Origin: Sanguibacter suarezii NBRC 16159
GTDB lineage: Bacteria; Actinomycetota; Actinomycetes; Actinomycetales; Cellulomonadaceae
Assembly: GCF_001552735.1 (NCBI RefSeq)
Contig: NZ_BCRT01000013.1
Coordinates: 62,001-126,000 of the forward strand
Reading direction: 5' to 3'
Length of the DNA stretch: 64,000 nucleotides
Both the position numbers and the translations under genes were made by a program. The notes below the pieces were generated by a model. It was given only the letters and a program-made list of their open reading frames with translations. It was not told the origin of the DNA and did not search any database. Positions 25,786-34,511 of the stretch are shown here, one piece after another (positions within the stretch are counted from its first letter, which is position 1; every line of letters begins with the position of its first letter).

Positions 25786-27837
25786 CTAGTTTGTCTCAGC
25801 AGAGCGCGAACGATTCACAGAGGGGTGCTCGACTTGGTAATTGTCCACAGTCCTGTACTGCCCAAGGAAGTCCTCCAAGGATATCTTGTGACTGAGATAG
25901 TCGTCGCGCAGGAGCCGATATTCCTGATCGGGCACGTGCCCCATATCCCAGACCCCTTGGCGGGGATCCCCCTCTTTCCATATTATCTGAACCCGCTGCC
26001 CCTCGGGCCCCTCGACCCACACCTCGCCCTTCTCGTTCTGCATTCCACGCCACACCTCAATCTCTTGCCCGGGGGCGTAGTCGGGACGAGAGTTCGCGTA
26101 CGGCATCCGGTTTCCGGCAGAGTCGTAGCCGAACGAGCCCGGCTCACCGGTGAGTGGCAAGTGACCAGGAGCGAGCGCTCCAGTGCCCGGATTCTCGGCA
26201 ACCCACTGCCCTCCTTCAGGGTCCCACTTCATGTGCCATCCGCGATTGCCGTCTAGGTTCTCTGCGATCAGGGGTGTCCCCGTGCGGTGGTCGACAGGAC
26301 GACCTTGAGCGTCCACCGGTGCGTCCCGCCACGCAGTCTCAACATCGGCAGCACCATAGCCCTTCGGTGCGGAACTCTGGTTGACGGTCTCCCGAACAGG
26401 TGCGTTGGGGTCGTACAAGGAAGATGTTGAACCACTCGAGGGAGAGACCTTGGCCGGGCCGAACAAGGAGTCGGTCACCGGTGTTGGCCCTGCGACGGCG
26501 TCGATCAGTCCGGCAGTGCCACCCGACCAGCTGAGCCTGCCGCCTGACTGCACGACCTGCCCAGACACGCCCGCCAGGTCATCACCGAATCGCAGCACGT
26601 CACCCAGAGCCGCACTGACTTTGACGCCGCCCTTTACCGCCCACGATCCGCCTTGGAAGACAACATCGGCCGCAACAGCACCTGCAGCTGCTGCACGGGA
26701 CGCGGCAGAGCCTGCCTTGAGGCCATTGCTGGCAGAAGCACTAGGGATGAAGAACGTTGCCAGCGTCAGGGCCGATTCAGTGCCGGTTGAGACCGCGTCT
26801 TCCTTCCATTTATGCCACCCATCGGAGGAGCTGGCGTCATAACCCACAAAAGAACCCAATACCGTGATGAATGTGGTTGAGCGCTCCCCCATATAGTCGG
26901 AAAAAGCGTTGTCATCGCGACCGAACGCAATCATGAGGTTGGCGGGGATCCCGAACACAGCCACAGCCGCGATGGACTCTGCCAAATCCCCCAGCCCTCG
27001 CCAGGCGTCAGCGGTTTCGAAATAGCCTCCCGTCTGGGGGTTGTAGCCGACGACAAGCGCGCGCGCTCCATCCCACAACCCTGTCCCGAAGGATTCAGCC
27101 CCGTGCCGGGCCGACTCCGAGCAGTTGCGGTCCTCCTCGCGTGGCGTCCCCCACGGCATTGGGTTGGCGAGGTCAGTGAACTGCTCGGCCTGGTACGCGG
27201 TGGCCACGTCGATGGTCGTTCCCACCACGAGCGCGTTGATGCTGTTGGCACACAACGTACTGGCCTCCGAAATCTCCGCCAGGAGGCCTGCGTACTCGGC
27301 CAGGAGACCCTCGTTCATGTCACAGCTTGCCCGGTCTTCATACCAGGGAACGCGAACCTTCTTCTCGTTGACCAGCGGCACAAAGTCGAATGCGCCGCGG
27401 ATAGAGTCGCCGATGCTTGGGCTCTTCTTACTGGAGCCATCAACCATGACGCCCCCGACCACCTTCGACCGGAATGCTGCCGCTCGGGTCTCGAATTCAG
27501 TCAGTCGTGGCTTGATCGCCCACAAAGTCCCCCGGTAGGTCTCTAGGTGGGTCGCCATCGCATCGAAGACCGCCTCGAGGTCGTCCGCGCTGGTCACGGC
27601 GGGTGCCATCAGGTCATAGACGCGGTCTTGATGTGGAGACTGATAGGTCTCGCCGTCCTTCAGAGCACTCCAGGAGGTGCTGATCGAGGACACCTCATCG
27701 CTCACCTTGCGCCCCATGCTGCGCAGGTCCCTCGCGGCTTGGGCAATAAGGCTCGTGTTCAGACTGGCGGCCTTGGCCACAAACATGTCCGGTTTGATGA
27801 GACCGGTTGGGTCGGCTTGAGGGTCAGAGTCCATCAT
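25786..27837 (-). CDS. Putative type VII-secreted polymorphic toxin, C-terminal GH-E nuclease
   Basis: A 683-residue effector. The first 130 residues are helical and WXG-like. The middle has hydrophobic Gly/Ala-rich stretches. The last 100 residues match the GH-E branch of the HNH/Endo VII nucleases: WDMGHVPDQEYRLLRDDYLS with G633-H634, then NYQVEHPSVNRS with E670 and N675. GH-E domains are C-terminal warheads of bacterial toxins that cleave nucleic acid. The start is one of two adjacent ATGs, with GAGGGG upstream. The gene follows a small DUF6507-like gene by 13 bp and is followed by two immunity candidates, the classic order for a secreted toxin. Confidence 0.85.
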   Translation of the reverse strand: MMDSDPQADPTGLIKPDMFVAKAASLNTSLIAQAARDLRSMGRKVSDEVSSISTSWSALKDGETYQSPHQDRVYDLMAPAVTSADDLEAVFDAMATHLETYRGTLWAIKPRLTEFETRAAAFRSKVVGGVMVDGSSKKSPSIGDSIRGAFDFVPLVNEKKVRVPWYEDRASCDMNEGLLAEYAGLLAEISEASTLCANSINALVVGTTIDVATAYQAEQFTDLANPMPWGTPREEDRNCSESARHGAESFGTGLWDGARALVVGYNPQTGGYFETADAWRGLGDLAESIAAVAVFGIPANLMIAFGRDDNAFSDYMGERSTTFITVLGSFVGYDASSSDGWHKWKEDAVSTGTESALTLATFFIPSASASNGLKAGSAASRAAAAGAVAADVVFQGGSWAVKGGVKVSAALGDVLRFGDDLAGVSGQVVQSGGRLSWSGGTAGLIDAVAGPTPVTDSLFGPAKVSPSSGSTSSLYDPNAPVRETVNQSSAPKGYGAADVETAWRDAPVDAQGRPVDHRTGTPLIAENLDGNRGWHMKWDPEGGQWVAENPGTGALAPGHLPLTGEPGSFGYDSAGNRMPYANSRPDYAPGQEIEVWRGMQNEKGEVWVEGPEGQRVQIIWKEGDPRQGVWDMGHVPDQEYRLLRDDYLSHKISLEDFLGQYRTVDNYQVEHPSVNRSRSAETN

Positions 27838-27850
27838 CGTCGGACGCCCC

Positions 27851-28216
27851 TCACTCTTGGTAGCCGTTGTCTGCGAAGTAGGTGAAGTCGCCAGTCTCGG
27901 CGGAGAGCAGAAGTTCAGCCTGAAAGCTGTCGCACATGTCTTCCTGACTGTTCTGGAAGGCTATGGCGGCATTGGAAACGCCTATGATGCCGGCATTGAT
28001 GCGGTTTCCGATATTCTGCAGGTTCGCGCTCTGGTCAGTGAACACTGCATTCACTGCGGTAGATACACACGCGGTGAGGTCCCTTCCCCAAACCAGCGCG
28101 TCCAGGACTCCCTGAAATCCGTCTTCAGAGAGGGCCGCGCCCAGTTCTCCTTGATCTGCGGCAACGTTCACCATGATCGCCTTGACCGCGTCGGGGTCAA
28201 CTTTCCATTGAGTCAT
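27851..28216 (-). CDS. Small type VII secretion partner, DUF6507/WXG100-like
   Basis: A 121-residue helical protein beginning MTQWKVDPDAVKAIMVN. Small proteins of this length and pattern (DUF6507-like) often sit directly before type VII effectors and act as secretion partners or chaperones. It ends 13 bp before the toxin gene. Its ATG lies 11 bp after the stop of a truncated gene fragment. The ribosome site is weak, suggesting former coupling to that upstream gene. The family name is from pattern memory. Confidence 0.65.
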   Translation of the reverse strand: MTQWKVDPDAVKAIMVNVAADQGELGAALSEDGFQGVLDALVWGRDLTACVSTAVNAVFTDQSANLQNIGNRINAGIIGVSNAAIAFQNSQEDMCDSFQAELLLSAETGDFTYFADNGYQE

Positions 28217-28227
28217 GTCGGGCCCAA

Positions 28228-28400
28228 TCAGATTCTGTCGTTGATGACGCCGCCCACAGCGGCAGCGATCGATTCAGCCAGGACACGACCGCAGGACGGG
28301 TCTCCATAGGCGATGGTCATGTCCGTCCACAGTCCGAAGCTCTTCGGCGCGTTGCGGAGCGCAGCCCTTGCTTCGCGCGCGATGACTATGGGTCTGGTCC
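28228..28400 (-). pseudogene. 5'-truncated remnant of another small T7SS-associated gene
   Basis: On the minus strand, protein-like text ends here: ALRNAPKSFGLWTDMTIAYG, then CGRVLAESIAAAVGGVINDR, then TGA, 11 bp before the DUF6507-like start. Upstream of about 28385 the frame runs into the antisense of eccC, and no start codon with a ribosome site exists. I interpret it as the C-terminal part of a small co-transcribed secretion-partner gene whose 5' part was lost at the rearrangement point shared with eccC. Confidence 0.55.
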
Positions 28401-28494
28401 GATAGAGACTCTGCGACGCGACCTCACCAAGCGCACAGCGCAGACCCGGCTCCAGGCAGCATCGGCGCACCCCGAGCCAGCCGCCCTGATCGGG

Positions 28495-31400
28495 GTGGTC
28501 CGCGACCCCTGCCGTCTCTGGGACAGGCGTCGCCACGACGACGACTTCCTCACCATCCGCCTGGGGACAGGGACGGTCCCCTGGTTCGATCTGTCCATCC
28601 CACCAGCCTCCTCCCCCATGGAACCTCACGACTCCAGCCTCCTGGCCCAGGCTGAGCTCGTCGTCGACCGGGCCCAACGGATCGATCTGCTCCCGGTCGC
28701 GGTCGATCTGCGTGAGGCTGCGGTGATCGCAGTCATCGGTGACCGCAGCCAGGCCATCGCCTGCGTGCGCAGCATGCTCCTGCAGATCGCCACCGCCCAC
28801 GGGCCCGACGACGTCTGCGTAGCGGCGGCCTTCCCCCGCGAGCGGGCACAGGACTGGGCTGGGCTGGACCTCCTCCCCCACGTCCAAGATCCCGAGCTCT
28901 TCGACGGACCGGTGCCCGCGCGCCGCGTCGCCGCTGACCTGGACTCCCTCGCCGCGGTCCTCGGCACGAGCCTGACGGACCGGCTCCAGCACGTACACGC
29001 CGCCCGCCGCACGGGCGTATCCCAGCGCCTGCCATCGCGACTCATCATCGTCTGCGACGACTACGGCAACCGCGCCGCCCAGTTTCCCGTCGACGCCGCC
29101 GCCACCTTGCACGAGCTGGGAATCACCCTGATCCATGTCCTGGCGGACCGCCTCGATGAACCCCGCGACGTCGATGTCCGCATCACTCTCGCCGAGTCAG
29201 CGTTGCTCGAGGTCGCATCCGGGACGCCCGCTGCGCAAGAGTTCGAGTTCGACGCTGACCAGACGGGCACGCCATTGTTCGAGGCGACCACCCGCGCGAT
29301 GTCAGCGATGCGCGTATCCCTCACGGCAGCTGCGGACACCGAAGGTGATCGAACGCTCAACATCTACGAGCTTCTCGAGATCGACGGTCTCGACGACGTC
29401 GACCCCGAGCTCCTGTGGCGCGCACGCACGCCGTCGGACTTCCTGCGGGTCCCCTTCGGCTGCGACGACCGCGGCAACCCCGTCCACCTCGACCTCAAGG
29501 AGAGCGCCCAGCTCGGCATGGGTCCCCACGGCATCTGCATCGGGGCGACCGGATCTGGCAAGTCCGAGATGCTGCGCACCCTCATCCTCTCCCTGGCCCT
29601 GACACACCCGCCCGAAGACCTGTCCATGATCTTGGTCGACTACAAGGGCGGCGCCGCCTTCGCCCCGTTCGCCGATCTCCCCCACCTCGCTGGGCTGATC
29701 GACAACCTGGCCGACGACCCCCAACTGACCACCCGCGCCCGGGCCTCCATCCAAGGGGAGGTCGTGCGCCGACAACGGCTGCTTAAAGACGCCGGGTCCT
29801 CGCCGTCCATCTCGCACTACCGCGAGCTCCGCGCCCAGGACCCCAGCCTTGCGCCGATGCCCCATCTCTTCGTCGTCATCGACGAGTTCGGCGAGCTGCT
29901 CACTGCGGAACCGGATTTCATCGATCTGTTCCTTCAGATTGGGCGGATCGGCCGATCGATCGGCGTGCACCTGCTGCTGTCCAGCCAACGGATCGAGGGC
30001 GGCAAGCTTCGCGGCCTAGACACCTACCTGTCCTACCGCCTCGGGCTACGCACGTTCAGCGAGGCCGAATCCCAGGTGGTGCTCAACTCCTCCGACGCCT
30101 ATCACCTGCCGGCCCTGCCCGGATTCGGCTACCTCAAGGTCGACACGAGCGTCTATACCCGGTTCCGCGCCGGGTACGTCTCCGGACCAGTCGAGCGCAC
30201 CCGCACGTCCACCGACCACGACGGTCAGCTGCGCCCGCTCTTGCTTCCCGTCTACAACGGCATCACCGACGACCGGGCCGCCCACGGCGCCCCCCTGCAA
30301 CTGACCCGCCCGGACACCGGTCGCAGCCTCATCGACGAATCCGTCTCGCGAATCCGCAATGACGACCGGGCCGTCCGACCGGTGTGGCTGCCGCCGCTGC
30401 CTGACCGCCTGGCCCTCGGCCTGGTGCTCGACCAGCAAGGACAACGCCCCCCTGGGTTGACCGTCATCGTGGGACTCGAAGACGATCCCGCGAAGCAGGC
30501 GCAGAATCCCTGGCGCCTCGACCTCGGTCGAGCCGGCGGTCACGTCGCCGTCATCGGGGCACCCCAGTCCGGGCGCAGCACCGTGCTGCGCACGATCGCT
30601 GCCTCCCTCGCCCTCACCTACACCCCACGCGAAGTTGCCATCTACGGGATGGACCTCACCGGTGGTGGCCTCCAGCGCATCGAAGACTTCCCCCACGTCG
30701 GCGGCGTCGCCACCAGGTCCCACCGCGACCGGCTCGTCCGCCTCATCGAAGAGCTCGCGGGCATGCTCGCTCAGCGCGAAGCCATCTTCAAGTCCCACGG
30801 AATCGACTCGATGCCTCAGCTGCGCACCATGCACGCTGCAGGTCGCATCCCCGAGCTCGCCGCCGCCGACGTCGTCCTCCTGGTCGACGGATACGGCCAG
30901 ATCCGCCAAGACTTCGAAGACCTCGAAAACCCGTTCATCGACATCATGCTCCGGGCAGCCAGCTTCGGCATCCACCTCGTCTTCGGCCTGACCCGCTGGA
31001 GCGAGCTTCGCATGGGCCACCAAGCGCTCTTCGGCACCCGCCTCGAGCTGCGCCTCAACGACCCGGCCGAGTCCAGCATCGACCGCAAGCTTTCCACCAC
31101 CTTGTCCGCCGAGACCCCAGGGCGTGTCCTCCTCGACAACCGCAACTTCGCCCACGTCGCCCTGCCCATCCTCGACGACGTCCCCGACGACTCCATCGGC
31201 GACGAGCTCGAAGAACTCGCTCGCCGCACCGCCAAGGCCTGGAGCGGACCCGCCGCCGCACCGATCCGGCTCCTCCCGCTGCACGTCAGCACCGTCGATC
31301 TGCCCGACCCCTTCGACGAACCCGACCAGGTACCGATGGGGCTGCGACAAGACACCATGGACGCCGCACTCTGGGACTTCGCCGGGGAAGACCAGCACCT

Positions 31401-32004
31401 CATCGTCCTCGGTGACACCAAGAGCGGCAAGACCACCCTGCTGCGCACCCTCGCGCTCGGCCTCACCGCCCGCTTCACCAGCGACGAGCTCGCCATCGCC
31501 GTCATCGACGTCCGCGGGCACGTACCCGACGTCATCGACGACGACTACCTCGCCGCCCACGCCCGCAACGCCAAGCAAGCCCGGGGCGTTGCGGAATCGA
31601 TCGCCAGCGAACTCGAGAAGCGCCCATCGATGGACGCTGCGCTCCGCGCCCGCGCCCCGCGCATCGTCGTGCTCGTCGACGATTACGACATCGTCTCCGC
31701 AGGCGGCACGGACCCCCTCGCTCCCCTGCTGCCCTACCTACCCAGTGCCCGCGACCTCGGACTCCACCTGGTGATCGCACGCCCGGTCGCCGGCGCGAGC
31801 CGTGCCATGTACTCCCAGATGCTCCAAGTCACGCGGGACACCGGCGGCTCGATGCTCCTCATGTCGGGGGAACGTAGCGAAGGACAGCTCGCCAACCGCA
31901 TCTACCCCGAACGCTTCCCGCCCGGCCGGGGCAAGTTCATCCGCCGTGGGACACCACCCCGGGTCATCCAAGTTGCCCAAACACCCGAAGACAGCCACAC
32001 ATGA
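28495..32004 (+). CDS. EccC-type FtsK/SpoIIIE ATPase, N-terminally truncated
   Basis: The motor ATPase of a type VII secretion system. It has three ATPase domains: GATGSGKS at 350-357 with Walker B FVVIDEFGELL near 460; GAPQSGRST at 688-696, where arginine replaces the Walker lysine; and GDTKSGKTT at 973-981. The WDRRRHDDDFLTIRLGTG segment right after the GTG normally lies downstream of two membrane helices, which are absent here. EccC-like text (TLRRDLTKRTAQTRLQAASA) continues in frame upstream to about 28404 with no ATG, GTG or TTG. The gene is therefore decapitated, and the GTG at 28495 is only the first available start. Domains 1 and 3 look intact, but membrane docking should be lost. The stop overlaps the next start as ATGA. 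Confidence 0.8.
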   Translation: MVRDPCRLWDRRRHDDDFLTIRLGTGTVPWFDLSIPPASSPMEPHDSSLLAQAELVVDRAQRIDLLPVAVDLREAAVIAVIGDRSQAIACVRSMLLQIATAHGPDDVCVAAAFPRERAQDWAGLDLLPHVQDPELFDGPVPARRVAADLDSLAAVLGTSLTDRLQHVHAARRTGVSQRLPSRLIIVCDDYGNRAAQFPVDAAATLHELGITLIHVLADRLDEPRDVDVRITLAESALLEVASGTPAAQEFEFDADQTGTPLFEATTRAMSAMRVSLTAAADTEGDRTLNIYELLEIDGLDDVDPELLWRARTPSDFLRVPFGCDDRGNPVHLDLKESAQLGMGPHGICIGATGSGKSEMLRTLILSLALTHPPEDLSMILVDYKGGAAFAPFADLPHLAGLIDNLADDPQLTTRARASIQGEVVRRQRLLKDAGSSPSISHYRELRAQDPSLAPMPHLFVVIDEFGELLTAEPDFIDLFLQIGRIGRSIGVHLLLSSQRIEGGKLRGLDTYLSYRLGLRTFSEAESQVVLNSSDAYHLPALPGFGYLKVDTSVYTRFRAGYVSGPVERTRTSTDHDGQLRPLLLPVYNGITDDRAAHGAPLQLTRPDTGRSLIDESVSRIRNDDRAVRPVWLPPLPDRLALGLVLDQQGQRPPGLTVIVGLEDDPAKQAQNPWRLDLGRAGGHVAVIGAPQSGRSTVLRTIAASLALTYTPREVAIYGMDLTGGGLQRIEDFPHVGGVATRSHRDRLVRLIEELAGMLAQREAIFKSHGIDSMPQLRTMHAAGRIPELAAADVVLLVDGYGQIRQDFEDLENPFIDIMLRAASFGIHLVFGLTRWSELRMGHQALFGTRLELRLNDPAESSIDRKLSTTLSAETPGRVLLDNRNFAHVALPILDDVPDDSIGDELEELARRTAKAWSGPAAAPIRLLPLHVSTVDLPDPFDEPDQVPMGLRQDTMDAALWDFAGEDQHLIVLGDTKSGKTTLLRTLALGLTARFTSDELAIAVIDVRGHVPDVIDDDYLAAHARNAKQARGVAESIASELEKRPSMDAALRARAPRIVVLVDDYDIVSAGGTDPLAPLLPYLPSARDLGLHLVIARPVAGASRAMYSQMLQVTRDTGGSMLLMSGERSEGQLANRIYPERFPPGRGKFIRRGTPPRVIQVAQTPEDSHT

Positions 32005-32546
32005 GAACACTCGCGATCCTCAGCACCACCGCCGGCGCCGGCGTCACCACTCTGACGGCACTTGCCTTCGCGCGCACCCGCCACGACCTCAACGGCTCCC
32101 CTTTGCTCTGCGGACCAGCCCACGGCCCGCTCCTGAACCGCGCCAACGGCGATGAGGTCACGGCGCTCAACCCACACATCGCCCTCTGGGACGCAGGGGT
32201 CCGCTCCACCACCGAGATCCTCGACCTGCTCACCACACGAAACGTCATCGTCGCGATCGCCGTCCCAGCAACCCCGCTCGGAAGCGCCGACGCAGCCCGC
32301 GTCACCGCCGCGATCTCCAGCACCAACCCCGAGCTCTTAGAACGAGTGACGATCGTCCACACCGGGATCTACGGATACCGCCGACCACGGCGCACAAGGA
32401 TGGGCATCGCTTCGCTTGCCCTCCCCTACGACCGCGCGCTCACCCAGCCCGGTGGGGTTCCTGTCGACCCACGGAACTACTCCCGCCGCACACGAACAGC
32501 CATCACCGCATGGCAGAACTACGCGTCCTGGGCGCTGCGGACCTGA
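32001..32546 (+). CDS. ParA/MinD-like protein with altered Walker A, T7SS-linked
   Basis: A 181-residue protein that begins MRTLAILSTTAGAGVTTLTA. This is placed like the deviant Walker A of ParA/MinD ATPases, but the usual lysines are missing (GAGVTT instead of KGGVGKT). The fold pattern continues with a DAGVRST segment and VIVAIAVPATPLGSADAA. It overlaps eccC by four bases, so the two are co-translated. ParA-like proteins accompany ESX loci in other actinobacteria. Loss of the lysine suggests reduced or no ATPase activity. Confidence 0.65.
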   Translation: MRTLAILSTTAGAGVTTLTALAFARTRHDLNGSPLLCGPAHGPLLNRANGDEVTALNPHIALWDAGVRSTTEILDLLTTRNVIVAIAVPATPLGSADAARVTAAISSTNPELLERVTIVHTGIYGYRRPRRTRMGIASLALPYDRALTQPGGVPVDPRNYSRRTRTAITAWQNYASWALRT

Positions 32547-32742
32547 GCACCTTCGTGGCGGTCTTCGACCCGCACTCGACGAGCGGAGAGGTCGCCCGCG
32601 GCGTAGCTGCGCCGTACGGCCGACACATCCAGGTCGATAGGGAAGACACCTCGGCACCTCGTCGCTCGAGAGAGGGTTGCTTCGCGTCACCCTTCTCCGT
32701 CAGCGATAGGCAGCCGACGTAGTCAATCGTTACCCAACCGTA

Positions 32743-32933
<191 letters not shown>

Positions 32934-33023
32934 AAGGTTCCCACCTAGGGTCCGAAGACCTTCCGTGAGAACCTCACCAGCCCCGGAGGGCCGAGAAGAA
33001 CATTACCCCATCCGAGGCCGTGC

Positions 33024-34421
33024 TCACGAACTCGTGATGCCGTCGGCGCTGATCGTGGCCCCTGCCGGCACGGTTGCGGGCTCCCCCGGGTCAGCCAGCA
33101 CGGCCTCCCCCACAGCCGTCACCCCGGCGGAGAACGTCCAGTCCCCCTCAACCGTCAACGACTGCGCCTGCACGAGCGACGGCGCGCCCTCGGCGAACCG
33201 CGCGTCGAAGGCCCCGATCGTCTTGTAGTACTCCGGGTCCAGGTCCACCAGCGGTGCGTCCACCACCGCCGTGAGCCGGTAGTCCTCCCCCAGCTCGTAG
33301 ACGTCGGAGCGCAGCACCAGCAGGTCGTTCGTGGTCTTCACCGGCAAGAACCGCCCACGCTCCACCTCGAGCACCGCAGCGCCCTCGAACACCTCGATCG
33401 CGGCCCCCATGGCGGACTCGATCTGGATCACCGGGGTCGAGGAGGAGTCCGTGGGGTCCACCGTCTTGGCGTTGCGGATGAGCGGCAGCGCGAGCACCCC
33501 GCCGGACCGCTCCAGCTCGGCGGCCAGCGCCTCGAGGTCGAACCACAAGTTGTTGGTGTTGAAGTACCGGTGACGGGAGATGTCCGCGGCGGCGTCGGCG
33601 TCGGCGTCGAGGGTCTGGGCGGTCTCGCGCAGCACGATCCGCCCGTCGCTCTTGCGCACCACCTGGTGGCCGCCCTTGCGGTCGGCAGGGGTGCGCACGG
33701 CAAGCTCGGCGCCAAAGGGCGCCCCGGAGGAGGCGAACCACCCGGCCAGGGCCGCGTCGGGGGCGGCACCGAGATTGTCGGAGTTGGAGATGTGGGCGTA
33801 CTTGAAACCGGCCTTCAGGAGCGCGGTGAGCACCCCGGAGGTCTGCAGGGCCGTGTACAGGTCCCCGTGCCCGGGAGGGCACCATTCCAGGCCGGGATCG
33901 GCGTCCCAGACGACCGGGGTGAGGTCGTCGGCGCGCAGCTTCGGCTCGCGGTTCTGCACAAAGTCCAGCGGCACCCCGGACACCGTCACGTCCGGGTGCG
34001 CGTCCAGAGCCGCGAGGGTGTCGTCCTGGGTACGGAAGCTGTTCATGAACACCAGCGGCAGCCGGACCCCGTAGCGCTCCCGCGCGTGGCGCACCTGGCC
34101 CACGATGATGTCGAGGAAGGTCTCCTCCCCGCGCACGGTGAGCAGCGACTTCGCCTTGTCCATCCCCATCGACGTGCCGAGCCCGCCGTTGAGCTTGATG
34201 ATCGCCGTCTTGGCCAGCGCCTCCCGGCCCACGTCCTCGGGGACGTCGAGGTCCTCCTGGCGCGGGACGTCGGTCAGCGGGTCGACGTCCGCCTCGGCGA
34301 TGATCCCCGTCTCCCCCGCCTCCAGCAGCGCGTACAGGTGGGAGAACACGTCGATCGCAGTCTCGTGCACGCCGCCGTCACGCATCTTGCGTCGTGCCTG
34401 GTCCAGTCCAGATTCGCTCAT
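33024..34421 (-). CDS. UTP-glucose-1-phosphate uridylyltransferase (UDPGP family)
   Basis: Makes UDP-glucose from UTP and glucose-1-phosphate for cell-wall and glycan synthesis. The 465-residue protein is of the eukaryote-like UDPGP family rather than GalU. The nucleotide-binding loop KLNGGLGTSMGMDKAKSLL lies near residue 77, and NSDNLGAAPDAALAGW lies further on. This family occurs in several Micrococcales and Bifidobacterium. It is the last gene of the minus-strand core group and the first chromosomal gene after the tRNA. The ATG at 34421 starts a clean reading frame. Confidence 0.9.
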   Translation of the reverse strand: MSESGLDQARRKMRDGGVHETAIDVFSHLYALLEAGETGIIAEADVDPLTDVPRQEDLDVPEDVGREALAKTAIIKLNGGLGTSMGMDKAKSLLTVRGEETFLDIIVGQVRHARERYGVRLPLVFMNSFRTQDDTLAALDAHPDVTVSGVPLDFVQNREPKLRADDLTPVVWDADPGLEWCPPGHGDLYTALQTSGVLTALLKAGFKYAHISNSDNLGAAPDAALAGWFASSGAPFGAELAVRTPADRKGGHQVVRKSDGRIVLRETAQTLDADADAAADISRHRYFNTNNLWFDLEALAAELERSGGVLALPLIRNAKTVDPTDSSSTPVIQIESAMGAAIEVFEGAAVLEVERGRFLPVKTTNDLLVLRSDVYELGEDYRLTAVVDAPLVDLDPEYYKTIGAFDARFAEGAPSLVQAQSLTVEGDWTFSAGVTAVGEAVLADPGEPATVPAGATISADGITSS

Positions 34422-34511
34422 GGACCGATCCTACGGAGAACGCACAGACCCGGACAGCCGAGGCCGAGCCATGTGGCTCAGTTCACAGCTGCCCGGGTCC
34501 GGGAGCGTTCG

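Noticed and set aside
28400-29136. Minus-strand open frame of 302 codons overlapping the start of eccC
   Set aside because: Only its last part (28228 to about 28400) looks like protein; the rest is the antisense of eccC.
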